Shown: in pieces, positions 1 to 8,843 of the stretch
Numbering within the stretch: the first letter of the stretch is position 1
Layout: every line of letters starts with the position of its first letter
Assembly: GCF_000485595.1 (NCBI RefSeq)
Contig: NW_014577204.1
Coordinates: 701,607 to 731,042 of the forward strand
Length of the DNA: 29,436 nt
Direction: 5' to 3'
Origin: Priapulus caudatus
Lineage: Eukaryota > Priapulida > Priapulimorpha > Priapulimorphida > Priapulidae
Program-made: the position numbers and the translations under genes
The notes under the pieces: model-generated
The model's input: the letters and a program-made list of their open reading frames with translations, nothing else
Databases searched by the model: none
What the model was told of the DNA's origin: nothing

Positions 1-55
1 TTTGACGATACCCCCACATCCCGAATATCGTGACCGTATTACGTCGAGCGGTTAA

Positions 56-1034
56 AGGGCATAATAGCCCATTATTATACCAAAGTGACGCATGCTACAG
101 TAACTGCACCTTCTGTAGTTCAATAAGTACTTACATTACCTTATACGTCAAACGCGTATTAGTTTGTCCAATATCACTGCTAATTACTAGAAATGTCTAA
201 TCTGAAATCCAGTAAAATCTGGTAAATCTGGCGCCAATGCTAAATGCGTTGCCAGGGCAAAATAGCCTTCGAACTCGTTAGGCAACGTCACATGTTGCAC
301 GGTGATTTAGCAGAGGAATTGCTTTGTCCCGGGATGCTTATATACGACTACATGAGCTAGTAGAATGTATCTCTGGGATGTATTCTCGTATTGAGCCACA
401 AGTAAATTAACCGTAGGGTCTTAATGAACGGGTAAAACCACATGTCATTCAATATCAGACACAGGTGTATTCGTTTGACCATATAACATAAATACGTGTT
501 AGTGCCGTCTGCTTTCCATGTTTAGCTCTGTGCCCGTCGGTCTAGTCCGCGATTCCTCCAATAGCGTTGGCTCCCATAACACAGCCTATTTCATTATCCA
601 CGAAGCGTACGTGAATTCCGGTACGTGGATTCCACGCTCATTACAATCAGAGCTACTGTATGTATACAGTACCGGCTACTGTACTGACTATCGCTTAGCA
701 TTGCGCTACGGCGCCGAGCGAAAATGCTACTGCGTGCGTGTGTTTTGCCGATGCGTCGAAACTGTCGCGTGCACTAATAAATCTGTATTCACACCCGTTT
801 CGAAGTATGCGAATTTCTGAAACTGCCGTAAACAAGGCAGTCAAACTGATTTCGTCCTGGACTGCGGATTCTCAATTTAGACATTCTTAGCTAACCAGCA
901 GCTTGCGATATTGGACAAAACGAATACGCGTTTGGCCCTAGTAAGGATAATGTAACTTATACTTATTAACTACACAAGGTGCCAGTTACTCTAGCATTCG
1001 TTAAAATTGCATAATCGATGGGCCTATTATGCCT
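56..1034. mobile_element. 979-bp fold-back (long-TIR) non-autonomous element with TTAA target duplication
   Basis: The ends are inverted copies: AGGGCATAATAGCCCAT at the left and, read from the other strand, AGGCATAATAGGCCCAT at the right. The similarity continues with small indels for about 150-165 bp inwards (roughly 56-215 against 865-1034) and shares CAAACGCGTATT and TTGTCCAATATC. TTAA lies directly outside both ends (52-55 and 1035-1038), which fits a TTAA-targeting family such as Kolobok or piggyBac. The family assignment is inference. No transposase is present. The only sizeable ORF (518-820, plus, ATG start, 100 codons) resembles nothing I know and is probably chance. Confidence 0.75.
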
Positions 1035-1140
1035 TTAAGATTTGTGCCCAACTGTTGACGCACGGCCGGACGGACGCACGGACGCACGCTCATGCGATTC
1101 TACAAGCTGCATCTGACACGTCAGACGAGCTAAAAATGTC
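1035..1140 (+). repeat. Dispersed repeat with ACGG-rich core, copy A
   Basis: This segment runs from AAGATTTGTGCCCAACTG through an ACGG/ACGC-rich core to CATGCGATTCTACAAG, TGCATCTGAC and GAGCTAAAAA. The same landmarks occur in the same order on the opposite strand at about 3985-4115. It is therefore a dispersed repeat, directly to the right of the 56-1034 element. No coding content is evident. Confidence 0.6.
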
Positions 1141-1456
1141 GCCTTTTCGCATGGCACCCAAAACAAAGATTGCAGAACTGAGAGGTAGAAGAGCCATAGG
1201 GTGTGTAGAGGGAGGCGGAGGAGCCATTAAAATATCAAGTCATCCACTATTTTGCGCAGTTCGCTGTTTTTGAACCCCCTTGTTAAAAAATCCTGGCTAC
1301 GCCACTGTTTAATGTTTTTGGGTGTTTTCTGACCATATTATTATGTGATTGAAAATAGGAGATTTGGGGATATTTTTTGGGATAACCAGAAATTGTTGCG
1401 GACAACCTGATTTGATGCGGACAACCACATTTCTTATTTCGAGCACTGCAAGTAGT
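1141..1456. other. Non-genic stretch with a possible transposon terminus
   Basis: No gene is seen. The string CCTGGCTACGCCACTG near 1290-1307 reads on the minus strand as CAGTGGCGTAGCCAGG. That looks like a DNA-transposon terminus, but I found no matching second end in the window. Confidence 0.3.
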
Positions 1457-1645
1457 CAGGGGCGTGTACAGGGGGGGGGGAGGGTCCAGGGGGTCCGGAC
1501 CCCCCCCTGCTCGCGCAGAAAACGCACCTAAAGGGGTCTAATTTCAAAAAATGTCTGGAGGGCCCCCAGACCCCCCCCTTCGCGTGCTCGCAAGTTTGGG
1601 TTACGGTTAGGCCCCTCCCTCGTACAAATCCTCTACACGTCCCTG
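1457..1645. mobile_element. 189-bp CAGGG...CCCTG MITE
   Basis: The left end is CAGGGGCGTGTA and the right end is TACACGTCCCTG, whose reverse complement is CAGGGACGTGTA (11 of 12 identical). GTAGT is repeated immediately outside both ends (1452-1456 and 1646-1650). The interior is C/G-rich and includes a GGGGGTCCGGACCCCC palindrome. CAGGG termini suggest a hAT-type MITE, but the visible direct repeat is 5 bp rather than 8 bp, so the family is uncertain. Confidence 0.65.
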
Positions 1646-2241
1646 GTAGTGCTACTGACACTGTGACTGTAACAGAAGTCGTAATCAAACTCGAAATCAA
1701 CACAATGAAAAAATGGACATACATTACTTATTATTAGATCGTCTTCCGCAGACTGTTGAAACGATTCACCTGAAGATTTCCCATGTAGCGACAACCTCTC
1801 CATACCTGTGGAGGCTGTCGTTACTTTTAAACGAATTAAAATAACTTAGTTACAACACTGTGAACGATTGACGGATTGTGATGAACATCCACTGTCTGCA
1901 GTTCGTAAATTCGTATCACTGTTTCGGAAATTCGGATGCCCTTCGGTTTCTGTTCGGCAGCGCCATCTACTCGAAAAATATTTAACCATTTTTATCATTT
2001 GATTGGCATAATAATATCAAGAGCCTATAAAGAAGGCTTCTTTATACGCTCTTGATAACATTATTATTGGTACTGATGAACTGTGAATAATAACATGTGT
2101 TATTTAATTTAGCGAGTACAACGACAAAACTAATAAGATTGAATGCGTGCTGTAGGGGGGAGGAGGAGATGAAGATGAAGAGGGAGCAGCTCCCCAGGCA
2201 AAATGGGCCTGTGCCAGAGGCCTGTATATGCCAGGCAAAAA
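1646..2241. other. Non-genic stretch containing a hairpin and a purine-rich tract
   Basis: No gene is seen. It contains the strong hairpin at 2009-2066 (listed separately) and a GGA/GAA-rich purine tract at about 2153-2190. Confidence 0.4.
2009..2066. repeat. Near-perfect hairpin (26-bp left arm, 3-nt loop)
   Basis: The arms share ATCAAGAGC, then one mismatch, then TATAAAGAA, flanked by TAATAAT on both outer sides. The right arm has three extra bases. The loop is GGC (2035-2037). It could be a tiny fold-back MITE or a transcribed hairpin. Confidence 0.6.
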
Positions 2242-2670
2242 GGATGGTCCGTGCGCGATAGTCTTTTTTGCGTCTTTTTGATGCGCAAGTAATATTGGTC
2301 TAAACCGCGTCTTTTTGAAGAGTTCTGTTGAAAACGGACGGGTTGACTCCAAAGTTATGCTATTACAACGGATTTTCTAACACGTTTCGAATGACTACGA
2401 AGACAATGAAATTCATGCGAAAAGACGCTTGATGGCGTTGATAGTATATGACGTCACTACCGTTTGCGGATTCGCGCTCTTTTCGCTTATTGCCACGAGG
2501 TGACTTTGCTGGATTGGTAAGTTACTGTTTTATTATGACATTATTATCTTTATATCGTTATTCAAATGACATGTCATGATGCAAATGGTATGCAACATAT
2601 ATCACTGATACGTCCTAGAATAGTGTAAGACGCAAAATACACAGTGTTGTCACTGTTGAGTAAAAAGACG
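2242..2670 (+). repeat. Dispersed repeat, direct copy 1
   Basis: This segment is strongly similar to 5193-5571 and continues in 6742-6825. Shared landmarks are GATGG near the start, GTCTTTTTGAAGAGTT, ATTCATGCGAAAAGACGCTT, GATGGCGTTGATAGTATATG, and TTTATTATGACATTATTATC. It contains TGACGTCA (a CRE-like palindrome) and TTGGTAAGTTAC (a splice-donor-like string). No long ORF is present. Two same-orientation copies 3 kb apart could be LTRs, but I found no TG...CA ends or primer-binding site. Confidence 0.65.
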
Positions 2671-2912
2671 ACCTAGTTAATTGTTTATGGGTGGCACTCT
2701 CCCCCGTGCGTAGATGGACAGTGCCGTTACGTGGCAGCACTAGTCACTTCGTACGCTTCAAAGTCCAAATCTTCCACAGAAAGATTCCACGGACCACAGT
2801 CATACTTCCGTGCTAGACATGGCCTTATCTTCCTAACCCTAATCCTAACACTACTACTGCTGCCACATCACGTGACCCCGCCCCCCCCCCCACTCAGTGT
2901 TATTTAGGGTAC
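2671..2912. other. Non-genic stretch
   Basis: No gene is seen. It contains a short CCTAACCCTAATCCTAAC telomere-like string near 2834 and a poly-C run near 2879-2890. Confidence 0.4.
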
Positions 2913-3561
2913 GCATACACACTTTTTTTTATAAGAATTCTTTTTATAAGAATCATCGAGGCTTGATTTCCCAAATTTTAAGAATTTTTTAAGAATAATG
3001 CTGAGGCTCGATCATCAGACACACATTGTGACTGTCAGTGTCACTCGATGACGACGGCGGCGAGTGGATTGATAATGAGGATGACCGATTCTATGACGTT
3101 GAATTTTGCGGCCGTAGGGTGAAAGTTCATTATGAAAATGGGTGGTTTGAAGGCACTCTTGAATACTTCAATGACGACAATAACATAAATATCCGGTTTC
3201 CTACCCCGACGGGAGTGGAGGAACCTATATTGGGCCTCGAAGACATTGACGGCGTAGAAGTCATATTACTGTAGTTTAACGGAATTGCGTTATATTTTGA
3301 AAAGGAGGGTTTACTTTCTTGTTGTGTTATACCATGTGTGTCTTTTATTGATAATTAGCATTTTCCTCTTCTTCAAACAGCCACGTTTATCATGCTATCG
3401 CATTTAACTAGTTTTAATGAAAATATAAGATCGATTTTTTAAACAATTTATTAAGAATTCATTTTAACTTATTTTAAGGCTCATAATGTCGATTTTCCTA
3501 AGAATCACGAGGGCTAAAAAAAAAAGTAGCGATTCTTCATAAAAAAAAAAGTCGTGTATGC
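2913..3561. mobile_element. 649-bp cassette with short inverted ends and an internal Tudor-like exon
   Basis: GCATACAC at 2913-2920 is mirrored by GTGTATGC at 3554-3561. Each is followed inwards by AC, then a T-rich run and ATAAGAAT or ATGAAGAAT. Internal TAAGAATCA(T)CGAGG-type repeats occur near both ends. I could not see a convincing target-site duplication. The single coding segment (3036-3274) sits in the middle, so the exon appears to be carried by a mobile or rearranged cassette. Confidence 0.4.
3036..3274 (+). CDS. Tudor/SH3-like domain protein, probably a terminal exon
   Basis: The reading frame encodes about 78 residues. An acidic lead (SLDDDGGEW) is followed by FCGRRVKVHYENGWFEGTLE, then YFNDDNNINIRF and a closing LEDIDGVEVIL. 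The alternation of short hydrophobic strands and the VHYENGWFEGTLEYF signature suggest a small SH3-barrel (Tudor, chromo or agenet type). Such domains recur at the C-termini of invertebrate transposon proteins. The frame has no ATG: the first available codon is GTG, and a TGA lies upstream. CTGTCAG just before it can serve as a splice acceptor. I therefore read it as the last exon of a gene whose upstream exons are missing or unseen. The function is unknown, and nucleic-acid or chromatin binding is only inference. Confidence is moderate that it is or was coding. Confidence 0.5.
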
Positions 3562-3984
3562 TCGGTTCCTCTCCTTTGAACCCCGCCCTATCTCAGGACT
3601 GCTCCAAATTTCTGAAACCCCGCTTTCGCGGGCTTTTTTCGCTGCCTTGGAGACCCCCTAACTGCGCGAACACTGCTCAACTGTACCCGCCTATCTCAGG
3701 TGGCTCCTCATGTCAACGAAGTAGTGACTTTAGTGTAGGCGTGTGAACTGTCGAACCAGTCTCACAACGTAAGTGTAGAGTATCAGTGACTCGAGGGAAC
3801 TAGGGGGCATTATTTTTTACATTTCAATACAATTACATAAATTTCTGAATAGCTTTCGCAAAACTAGCAAGGAATTTCAGCGGAATTTTGGATCCGGATT
3901 TAGATAAAGTTTCTATGATATATCAATGAGGAAGAGAGAGAGGAAAAACACACCTTTTTAAAGAAAATATCTGGGTGAAGGTCC
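3562..3984. other. Non-genic stretch
   Basis: No gene is seen. CCCGC TTTC GCGGG followed by T6 (about 3619-3640) makes a small hairpin. The rest is unique-looking sequence. Confidence 0.4.
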
Positions 3985-4130
3985 AAATACACCCCCTTTT
4001 TAGCTGCATCTGACAGTAGCAGATGCACTTGTAGAATCGCATTGATCGTCCGTACACCGTCCGTCCGTGCGAGGCGTCCGTCCGTACGTCCGTAGCCGTC
4101 ACAGTTGGGCAGCAAATCTAAACGGCTCGA
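3985..4130 (-). repeat. Dispersed repeat with ACGG-rich core, copy B
   Basis: Read on the minus strand, this carries the same ordered landmarks as 1035-1140: AGATTTGCTGCCCAACTG, GGACGGACG tracts, ATGCGATTCTACAAG, TGCATCTG and CAGCTAAAAA. It is an inverted, diverged copy of that repeat. Confidence 0.6.
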
Positions 4131-5192
4131 CGTACGTCACGATATTGTGGGACGCGTGGGGGGGGGGGGGGTAATCGCGAAACGAGTTGGGATGTCGAAG
4201 CTGGGGGTCAAAGGTCTTAAGGTCAATAGGATGTAAGAAAAAAAGGGGGAAGCATTTTACTCCTTAACTTAAGGGTAATAGGGATGGAAATGCAGAATTC
4301 GCGACAATCTAAACGCTCGACCTAGCTCATGGATAGTCGGGTGTATAGCATCATGGTAGGACAAACCAATCACTGTGCCGAAATGGGAGGTCAACAGGAA
4401 AAAGTCAATGAGCACAGGGACAGATTTTAACATTTCCTGAAGGACATGGTCTGACGGAGCATTGAAAAAACTTTTTGTTTCAGCGGCACGCTACCATTTT
4501 TTATGGCTTATTGAAAGGACCATGAAATGTGCTTTCCACTGACAGGGAAGAGTAAGCTGCTGATAACGCTTTTGAGACCCTCAAGAGGAAGGGTTAAACA
4601 TGATTTGTTGACTGTTACAAAGGAGTGAACTGCTTTTGGCTATAGAGCCCGCTCCCCCACGACCTCACCCTCCCCTCCCCACCCCCACCCTTCCCCCTCC
4701 CCGCACCGCCGCTCCCCCTGCCCCTTCCCCACCCTCCCCCACCGCCCCTCCCCCTCACCTCTGCATCTGCATAGGGCGTGTCCCTAAACAATGATGTGTA
4801 CGCAAGAACCTGGCGTGTCTGCATATCTGCCGCCTAGCAAAGTGGTACTACGCACGACTGAAATTTTTACACCGTTTATCAATCGTGAAGCAACCAGACC
4901 TCAGATGAGCCGCAGACGCTCTGGCGGCTCTGTTCCACTTTAATTCTTGGAACCGGATTTTGTCGCGCGAAAAATACCCCTTTACCGGAGATTTTGGGAA
5001 CGCGCATGCGGTCCCTCCGACCTCGGAGTGGGGTGGCCGGGCACGTGACTGTCCATCTACGCCCGGGGGAAAGTTAATCCCATTGTTTGTAATTGTACTG
5101 TAGAACATAACATAATCAATATGTTATAACATAATCAATAATATTGTAACGTACCTCTCTTTTGTTTTATTCTTTCTTCTCTCTCTCTACAC
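4131..5192. other. Non-genic stretch with G/C homopolymer and C-rich tracts
   Basis: No gene is seen. It holds a run of 12 G near 4159-4170, a long CCC-rich block at about 4649-4760 (listed separately), and short ATAACATAATCAAT tandem units near 5105-5140. Confidence 0.4.
4649..4760. repeat. C-rich low-complexity tract
   Basis: About 110 bp is composed almost entirely of CCC/CCCC blocks separated by one to three bases. The minus strand therefore has more than ten closely spaced G-runs. ORFs read here are compositional artefacts. Confidence 0.8.
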
Positions 5193-5571
5193 TGATGGCC
5201 CGTCCGCGAGAGTCTTTCTGGCGTCTTTTGATGCGCGACTAATATTGCCATTATTGGTCTAAATGGCGTCTTTTTGAAGAGTTTTGTTCAGAATGGCCGA
5301 GTTGACTCCGAAATGACGCTTAATGGACGCTATAACAACTGCTTTTTCAACACTTTTCGAATGATTACGAAGACATTGAAATTCATGCGAAAAGACGCTT
5401 GATGGCGTTGATAGTATATGCCATCACTACCGGTTGTAATTTCGCGCCTTTTCGCCATTATCACGAGGTGATATTGTTTGATTGGTAAGTTACCATGTTT
5501 TATTATGACATTATTATCTTTAAATATCGTTATTCACATGACATGTGATGATGCAAATGTAATGCAGTTTA
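5193..5571 (+). repeat. Dispersed repeat, direct copy 2 (left fragment)
   Basis: This is the left part of the second copy of the 2242-2670 repeat and is highly similar to it. It breaks off near 5571 at GCAGTTTATTAG. The match resumes near 6742, so an element has inserted into this copy. Confidence 0.65.
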
Positions 5572-6741
5572 TTAGTGATGTCCCCCGATGATCGATTATA
5601 ATCGAAAATCGATCGATTATAGTTTCAAATTCGATAATCGATTATGAAAACAAATAATCGATTATCGGAAATACCAAAACAAACAAACAAGGAACTGTAC
5701 TCACGATGTGTGAATTGATATGACAAGTAGAGCACAAGTCTTGTCAGTCCTTGTGTTTTAAGATAACACAATACAGGCTAACCAGACGAACACGTCTACT
5801 CGACGAAGTACAAGTAATTATCCTCCGCACGCAGTGTCGCGGGTTTTCGTGGCCGTTTCGGTTTCGTGTATGTGGCGGTGTGTATGTCTGTGTGTCTGTT
5901 CTCTCGATATCTTTGCAACCTTAAGAGGTAGAAACTTCAAACTTGGTCCACAGCTGCATCTTATGGGGCGAGAGAACCCTATTGATTCTGAGCCATTTCC
6001 ATCCAAGGTCAAGGTCGCAGGATCATTAACTATATTTCGAACACTGATACGTACGTATCCAGAGCTGCGTGTGTTATGATATGATTTATTTCCACGTGTC
6101 TGCAGCACAACGCACTGACGCAATGACGAATGCTACCGTCCCGAAACCAGAAAACAGATTATACTAGAACATGAAACGACACCGCATTCGCTTTATATTG
6201 GCAGAAGACTCGAATTATATTTTTAATGGGCAAAGTTATCTCGCATACGAGACCCAAACTACCGTATAGGCACCATGAACATCGGCATTCCACCACTATT
6301 CGCTCCTCGACACCTCCTAGTTTGCCCTCCGTGCCCATGTGGCACTCGATGCAAATCACAACACACCTCGCAAGCCAAGGTGTGTGATTTTTTCACTCTG
6401 CCTGCCTTTCCCAAAAGCACAAGGACTTAGCTTGATCATGTTTGTTTAAAAACTTTTAAATGTTTTTAAATACCATTTCTTTTTAAAATTGATTAAATAA
6501 CTGGTAATAGGAACAGAACAATTTGATATACATAGCAGCAACCTCACAGAGTAATTAACAATGGATCATAAAACCATGATAATATTGAATGCTATGTTAT
6601 AATTGTAATATACAAAGTAAGATTAAAATTAAATCTATGCTATTATTAACCGATTATTCCGATTATAAGTCGATTAATCGATCGCTTAAGGGAAACCGAT
6701 AATGCGATTATATGAAACTTCCAGACCGATTCCATCCACTC
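5572..6741. mobile_element. About 1.17-kb insertion with ATCGATTAATCG-rich ends, hAT-like
   Basis: The insertion is bounded by the interruption of the 5193 repeat. Both ends are dense in overlapping ATCGATTA/TAATCGAT palindromes (5580-5665 and 6645-6720), a pattern seen in non-autonomous hAT-type elements. The extreme ends AGTGATG and (reverse-complemented) AGTGGATG are only roughly inverted. The flanks CAGTTTATT and CAGTTATT could be a decayed target duplication. No transposase ORF is visible inside. The hAT label is inference. Confidence 0.45.
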
Positions 6742-6825
6742 ACAGTTATTACTGATACCGTCCATAGAATATATAAGAGAACAAAATACAAAGTGTTAAG
6801 TCAAAAGGTAGTTCTCTTGTTTGTA
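6742..6825 (+). repeat. Dispersed repeat, direct copy 2 (right fragment)
   Basis: TTACTGATACCGTCCATAGAAT followed by ACAAAATACAAAGTGTTAAGTC (broken over a few indels) continues the 2242-2670 repeat after the insertion. Copy 1 reads ACTGATACGTCCTAGAAT and CAAAATACACAGTGTT at the matching place. Confidence 0.55.
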
Positions 6826-7048
6826 AACTGTAGTAACAACTAACCTAACAATCAATCATGAATATTCACTAATCTAAACAAAAATCTCAAGCGAATTCTT
6901 GTTACACTTACAGTTGACACTTCTTGTGCCCACATCAAAACAATAATTAAAAAAGAATATGCTAATAACTTTTTCAAGGCGTAAGAAAACAGTAACACTA
7001 TCACTACGTACACTAGTGGTGGGCAAACAGGTCAATCACAATGTTCAT
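6826..7048. other. AT-rich non-genic stretch
   Basis: Nothing recognisable is present, except that the last nine bases (7040-7048) are the left target duplication of the next element. Confidence 0.4.
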
Positions 7049-8235
7049 TAGCTCTAGTACTATAGCCCGCTTACATTAACTGTTGCTGGAGCAGTGCTGC
7101 AGCCGCGGTATACGGCGGAAGGCGCGAACAGCACCACCTGGTGGTGCCTTAGAGACAATCGCTGCCCAATAGTTATAACTAATACCCAAGGCCTCTGGTA
7201 CTATCAGAAAGCCGCGAGAATGCGTCAATATGAGACAGTTTGGCGCTTGCAGAACCTTTCGACTTTGCACATAGGGCGAGAATAAATCCAATGGTCGTAA
7301 TTGGTAATTTTTTTTGCATTCGGCAGCCGTTACGTTTTCCTATATAAAAGCGATTTTCAAATTTATGAAATTTTACGCTCCTGAAACTTATTTCTCGTAC
7401 ATATGGCCGGCCCATAGATCGCGCCACGAGCTCTCTGGAGGGATTTGCCACAGATATTTCCAGACCACCGGTGGCGAATCGGCTTTAGACTGGGCCGCCG
7501 ATCGCAGTTCGACGGACCCTGCATGTAACTATCACTTTAGTGTAAGGCCAATAGATTGTTCGCACGAGTTACGTGCCACCAGTCTACCTCGAATCGTTGA
7601 CGTGCAGCTGTCATTCTCGTAGCCATACTTAGTACGCCGGTGATTTGATGGTTGTCTTTTACACTCAGAATGGGTTATGTGGAATAACCACCAAGCCGTA
7701 TGCTGTGTTATTCAGGCAGGTGTTATTAACCCCCCATGCCTCATGTTTGGCATCATGACGCTGAATTGATCCATGTGTTACACTGAAAATCCTTCGAGTT
7801 CGGATAGCTAAGATCGCAACGATATGCATAATATGCAATTTGACTATGTCGCTCATTGACCGCCCGCGCCTGCCGTGGCCGGTGCGACGGAACGTCGTGC
7901 GAGCACGGGCCTGGCGGTGGCCGTGGGAGTTTTTACACGTATGCTAATCGTACAACACAGCTGCGAACTGACACACAAATAACCCGTGGCGGCACGAGCG
8001 AGCGAGAGCGAGAGAAGAGAGAGAGAGAGAGAGCAGACGCGGAGTGCGAGAAAGAGAGAAAAGATAGTGGCAGACACGCACAGATAAGTAGAGAAAATAC
8101 GCCAGGTGACGTACTACGGCGAGGAAAAAATGAACAAAAACGCGTGTCAATCGATAATCCGGAAAACCCCCCTCGAAAGCCGATGTAGCCGAGCCGATGT
8201 ACGTGGTCCCGAAAAACTCCGCGATGTTTACGCTG

Positions 8236-8301
8236 CCCCGCTATACGCATTCGCCGCGCCGGGCCGCCTTCCTTCGGCGCGCAGCAATGCGTATAGCGGG
8301 G
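8236..8301. repeat. Internal hairpin, 15-bp perfect arms
   Basis: CCCCGCTATACGCAT (8236-8250) is the exact reverse complement of ATGCGTATAGCGGGG (8287-8301). CGCGCCG and CGGCGCG nearby extend the pairing. It lies inside the 7049-8499 element. Confidence 0.8.
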
Positions 8302-8448
8302 ACGCATTACGCATAGGCCAGCATGCCCGCGGCCGTCGTGCGCGCAGTCCGCGGAAGTGCGGGCGCTTAACCGCTTCGGCGGTCGGGAACAACGCATCTT
8401 TTTGCGGCAAGGCCATTAGCCATCTTGTATTCTGGTCTCTCTGGTTAT

Positions 8449-8475
8449 ACATTAACTGCCAGCGGCAGTTAATGT
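8449..8475. repeat. Subterminal hairpin, 12-bp perfect arms with 3-nt loop
   Basis: ACATTAACTGCC, loop AGC, GGCAGTTAATGT. The right arm overlaps the inner end of the right TIR, so the TIR can pair with either the left TIR or this adjacent copy. Confidence 0.8.
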
Positions 8476-8816
8476 AAGCGGGCTATAGTACTAGAGCTAA
8501 ATGTTCATCAGAAAATTCAGTTTGAAATACAAATTTAGATACCTCATCAGAAATAATTTAAAAACAGGCCAGGACTATCATGCAAAAATTGTTATTTTTG
8601 GTAGAAAAGTTTGTACAAAATTTTGGTACAAACATATTGTTAAACAATGTAGCTACATACCAGTCTACCGATCGATCGTTTGACAGTAGCTGTCGACGTA
8701 GAACAAACGGTCTGATTGATTAAATGACACAACTATCAGTTTACACGCTCTCAAAGCGAGGTATTTACATCGCAACCACATCACGTGTGAATTAAAATTG
8801 CGTGGTCTGATGACAA

Positions 8817-8843
8817 GGGGGGGGGGGGGGGGGGGGGGGGGGG
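8817..8843 (+). repeat. Homopolymer of 27 G
   Basis: An uninterrupted poly-G run of 27 bases is visible. Its exact length is likely to be uncertain for sequencing reasons. Confidence 0.85.

Larger units (their letters stand above)
7049..8499. mobile_element. 1,451-bp TIR element with 9-bp target duplication (Mutator-like size class)
   Basis: The left end TAGCTCTAGTACTATAGCCC continues to GCTTACATTAACTG. It is matched perfectly over 34 bp by the reverse complement of 8466-8499. AATGTTCAT lies immediately outside both ends (7040-7048 and 8500-8508). A 9-bp duplication with long TIRs fits Mutator-like elements, and that assignment is inference. The interior has no recognisable transposase. It has a GA-rich low-complexity stretch (about 8000-8060) and two strong internal hairpins (8236-8301 and 8449-8475). 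Several open frames between 7853 and 8477 overlap on both strands and look compositional. Confidence 0.8.

Noticed and set aside
518-820. 100-codon ATG ORF inside the 56-1034 element, cysteine-rich
   Set aside because: It has no recognisable motif, lies in the loop of a fold-back element and shows no splice or start context. It is probably chance.
2834-2852. CCTAACCCTAATCCTAAC as a telomeric repeat
   Set aside because: There are only about three units and they are imperfect. It is not an interstitial telomere of note.
3619-3640. CCCGC-TTTC-GCGGG hairpin followed by T6, like a bacterial intrinsic terminator
   Set aside because: The context is eukaryotic and repeat-rich, and no gene ends here.
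4615-4824. Glycine/arginine-rich minus-strand ORF (RGGG-type)
   Set aside because: It is produced by the C-rich low-complexity tract.
5834-6123. Overlapping ORFs on both strands around 5.8-6.1 kb
   Set aside because: They lie within the inserted hAT-like element, both strands are open by composition (CA/GT-rich), and there is no protein similarity.
7853-8477. Several overlapping ORFs of 60-154 codons on both strands
   Set aside because: They coincide with GA-rich and GC-rich low-complexity sequence and hairpins in a non-autonomous element. None resembles a protein family.
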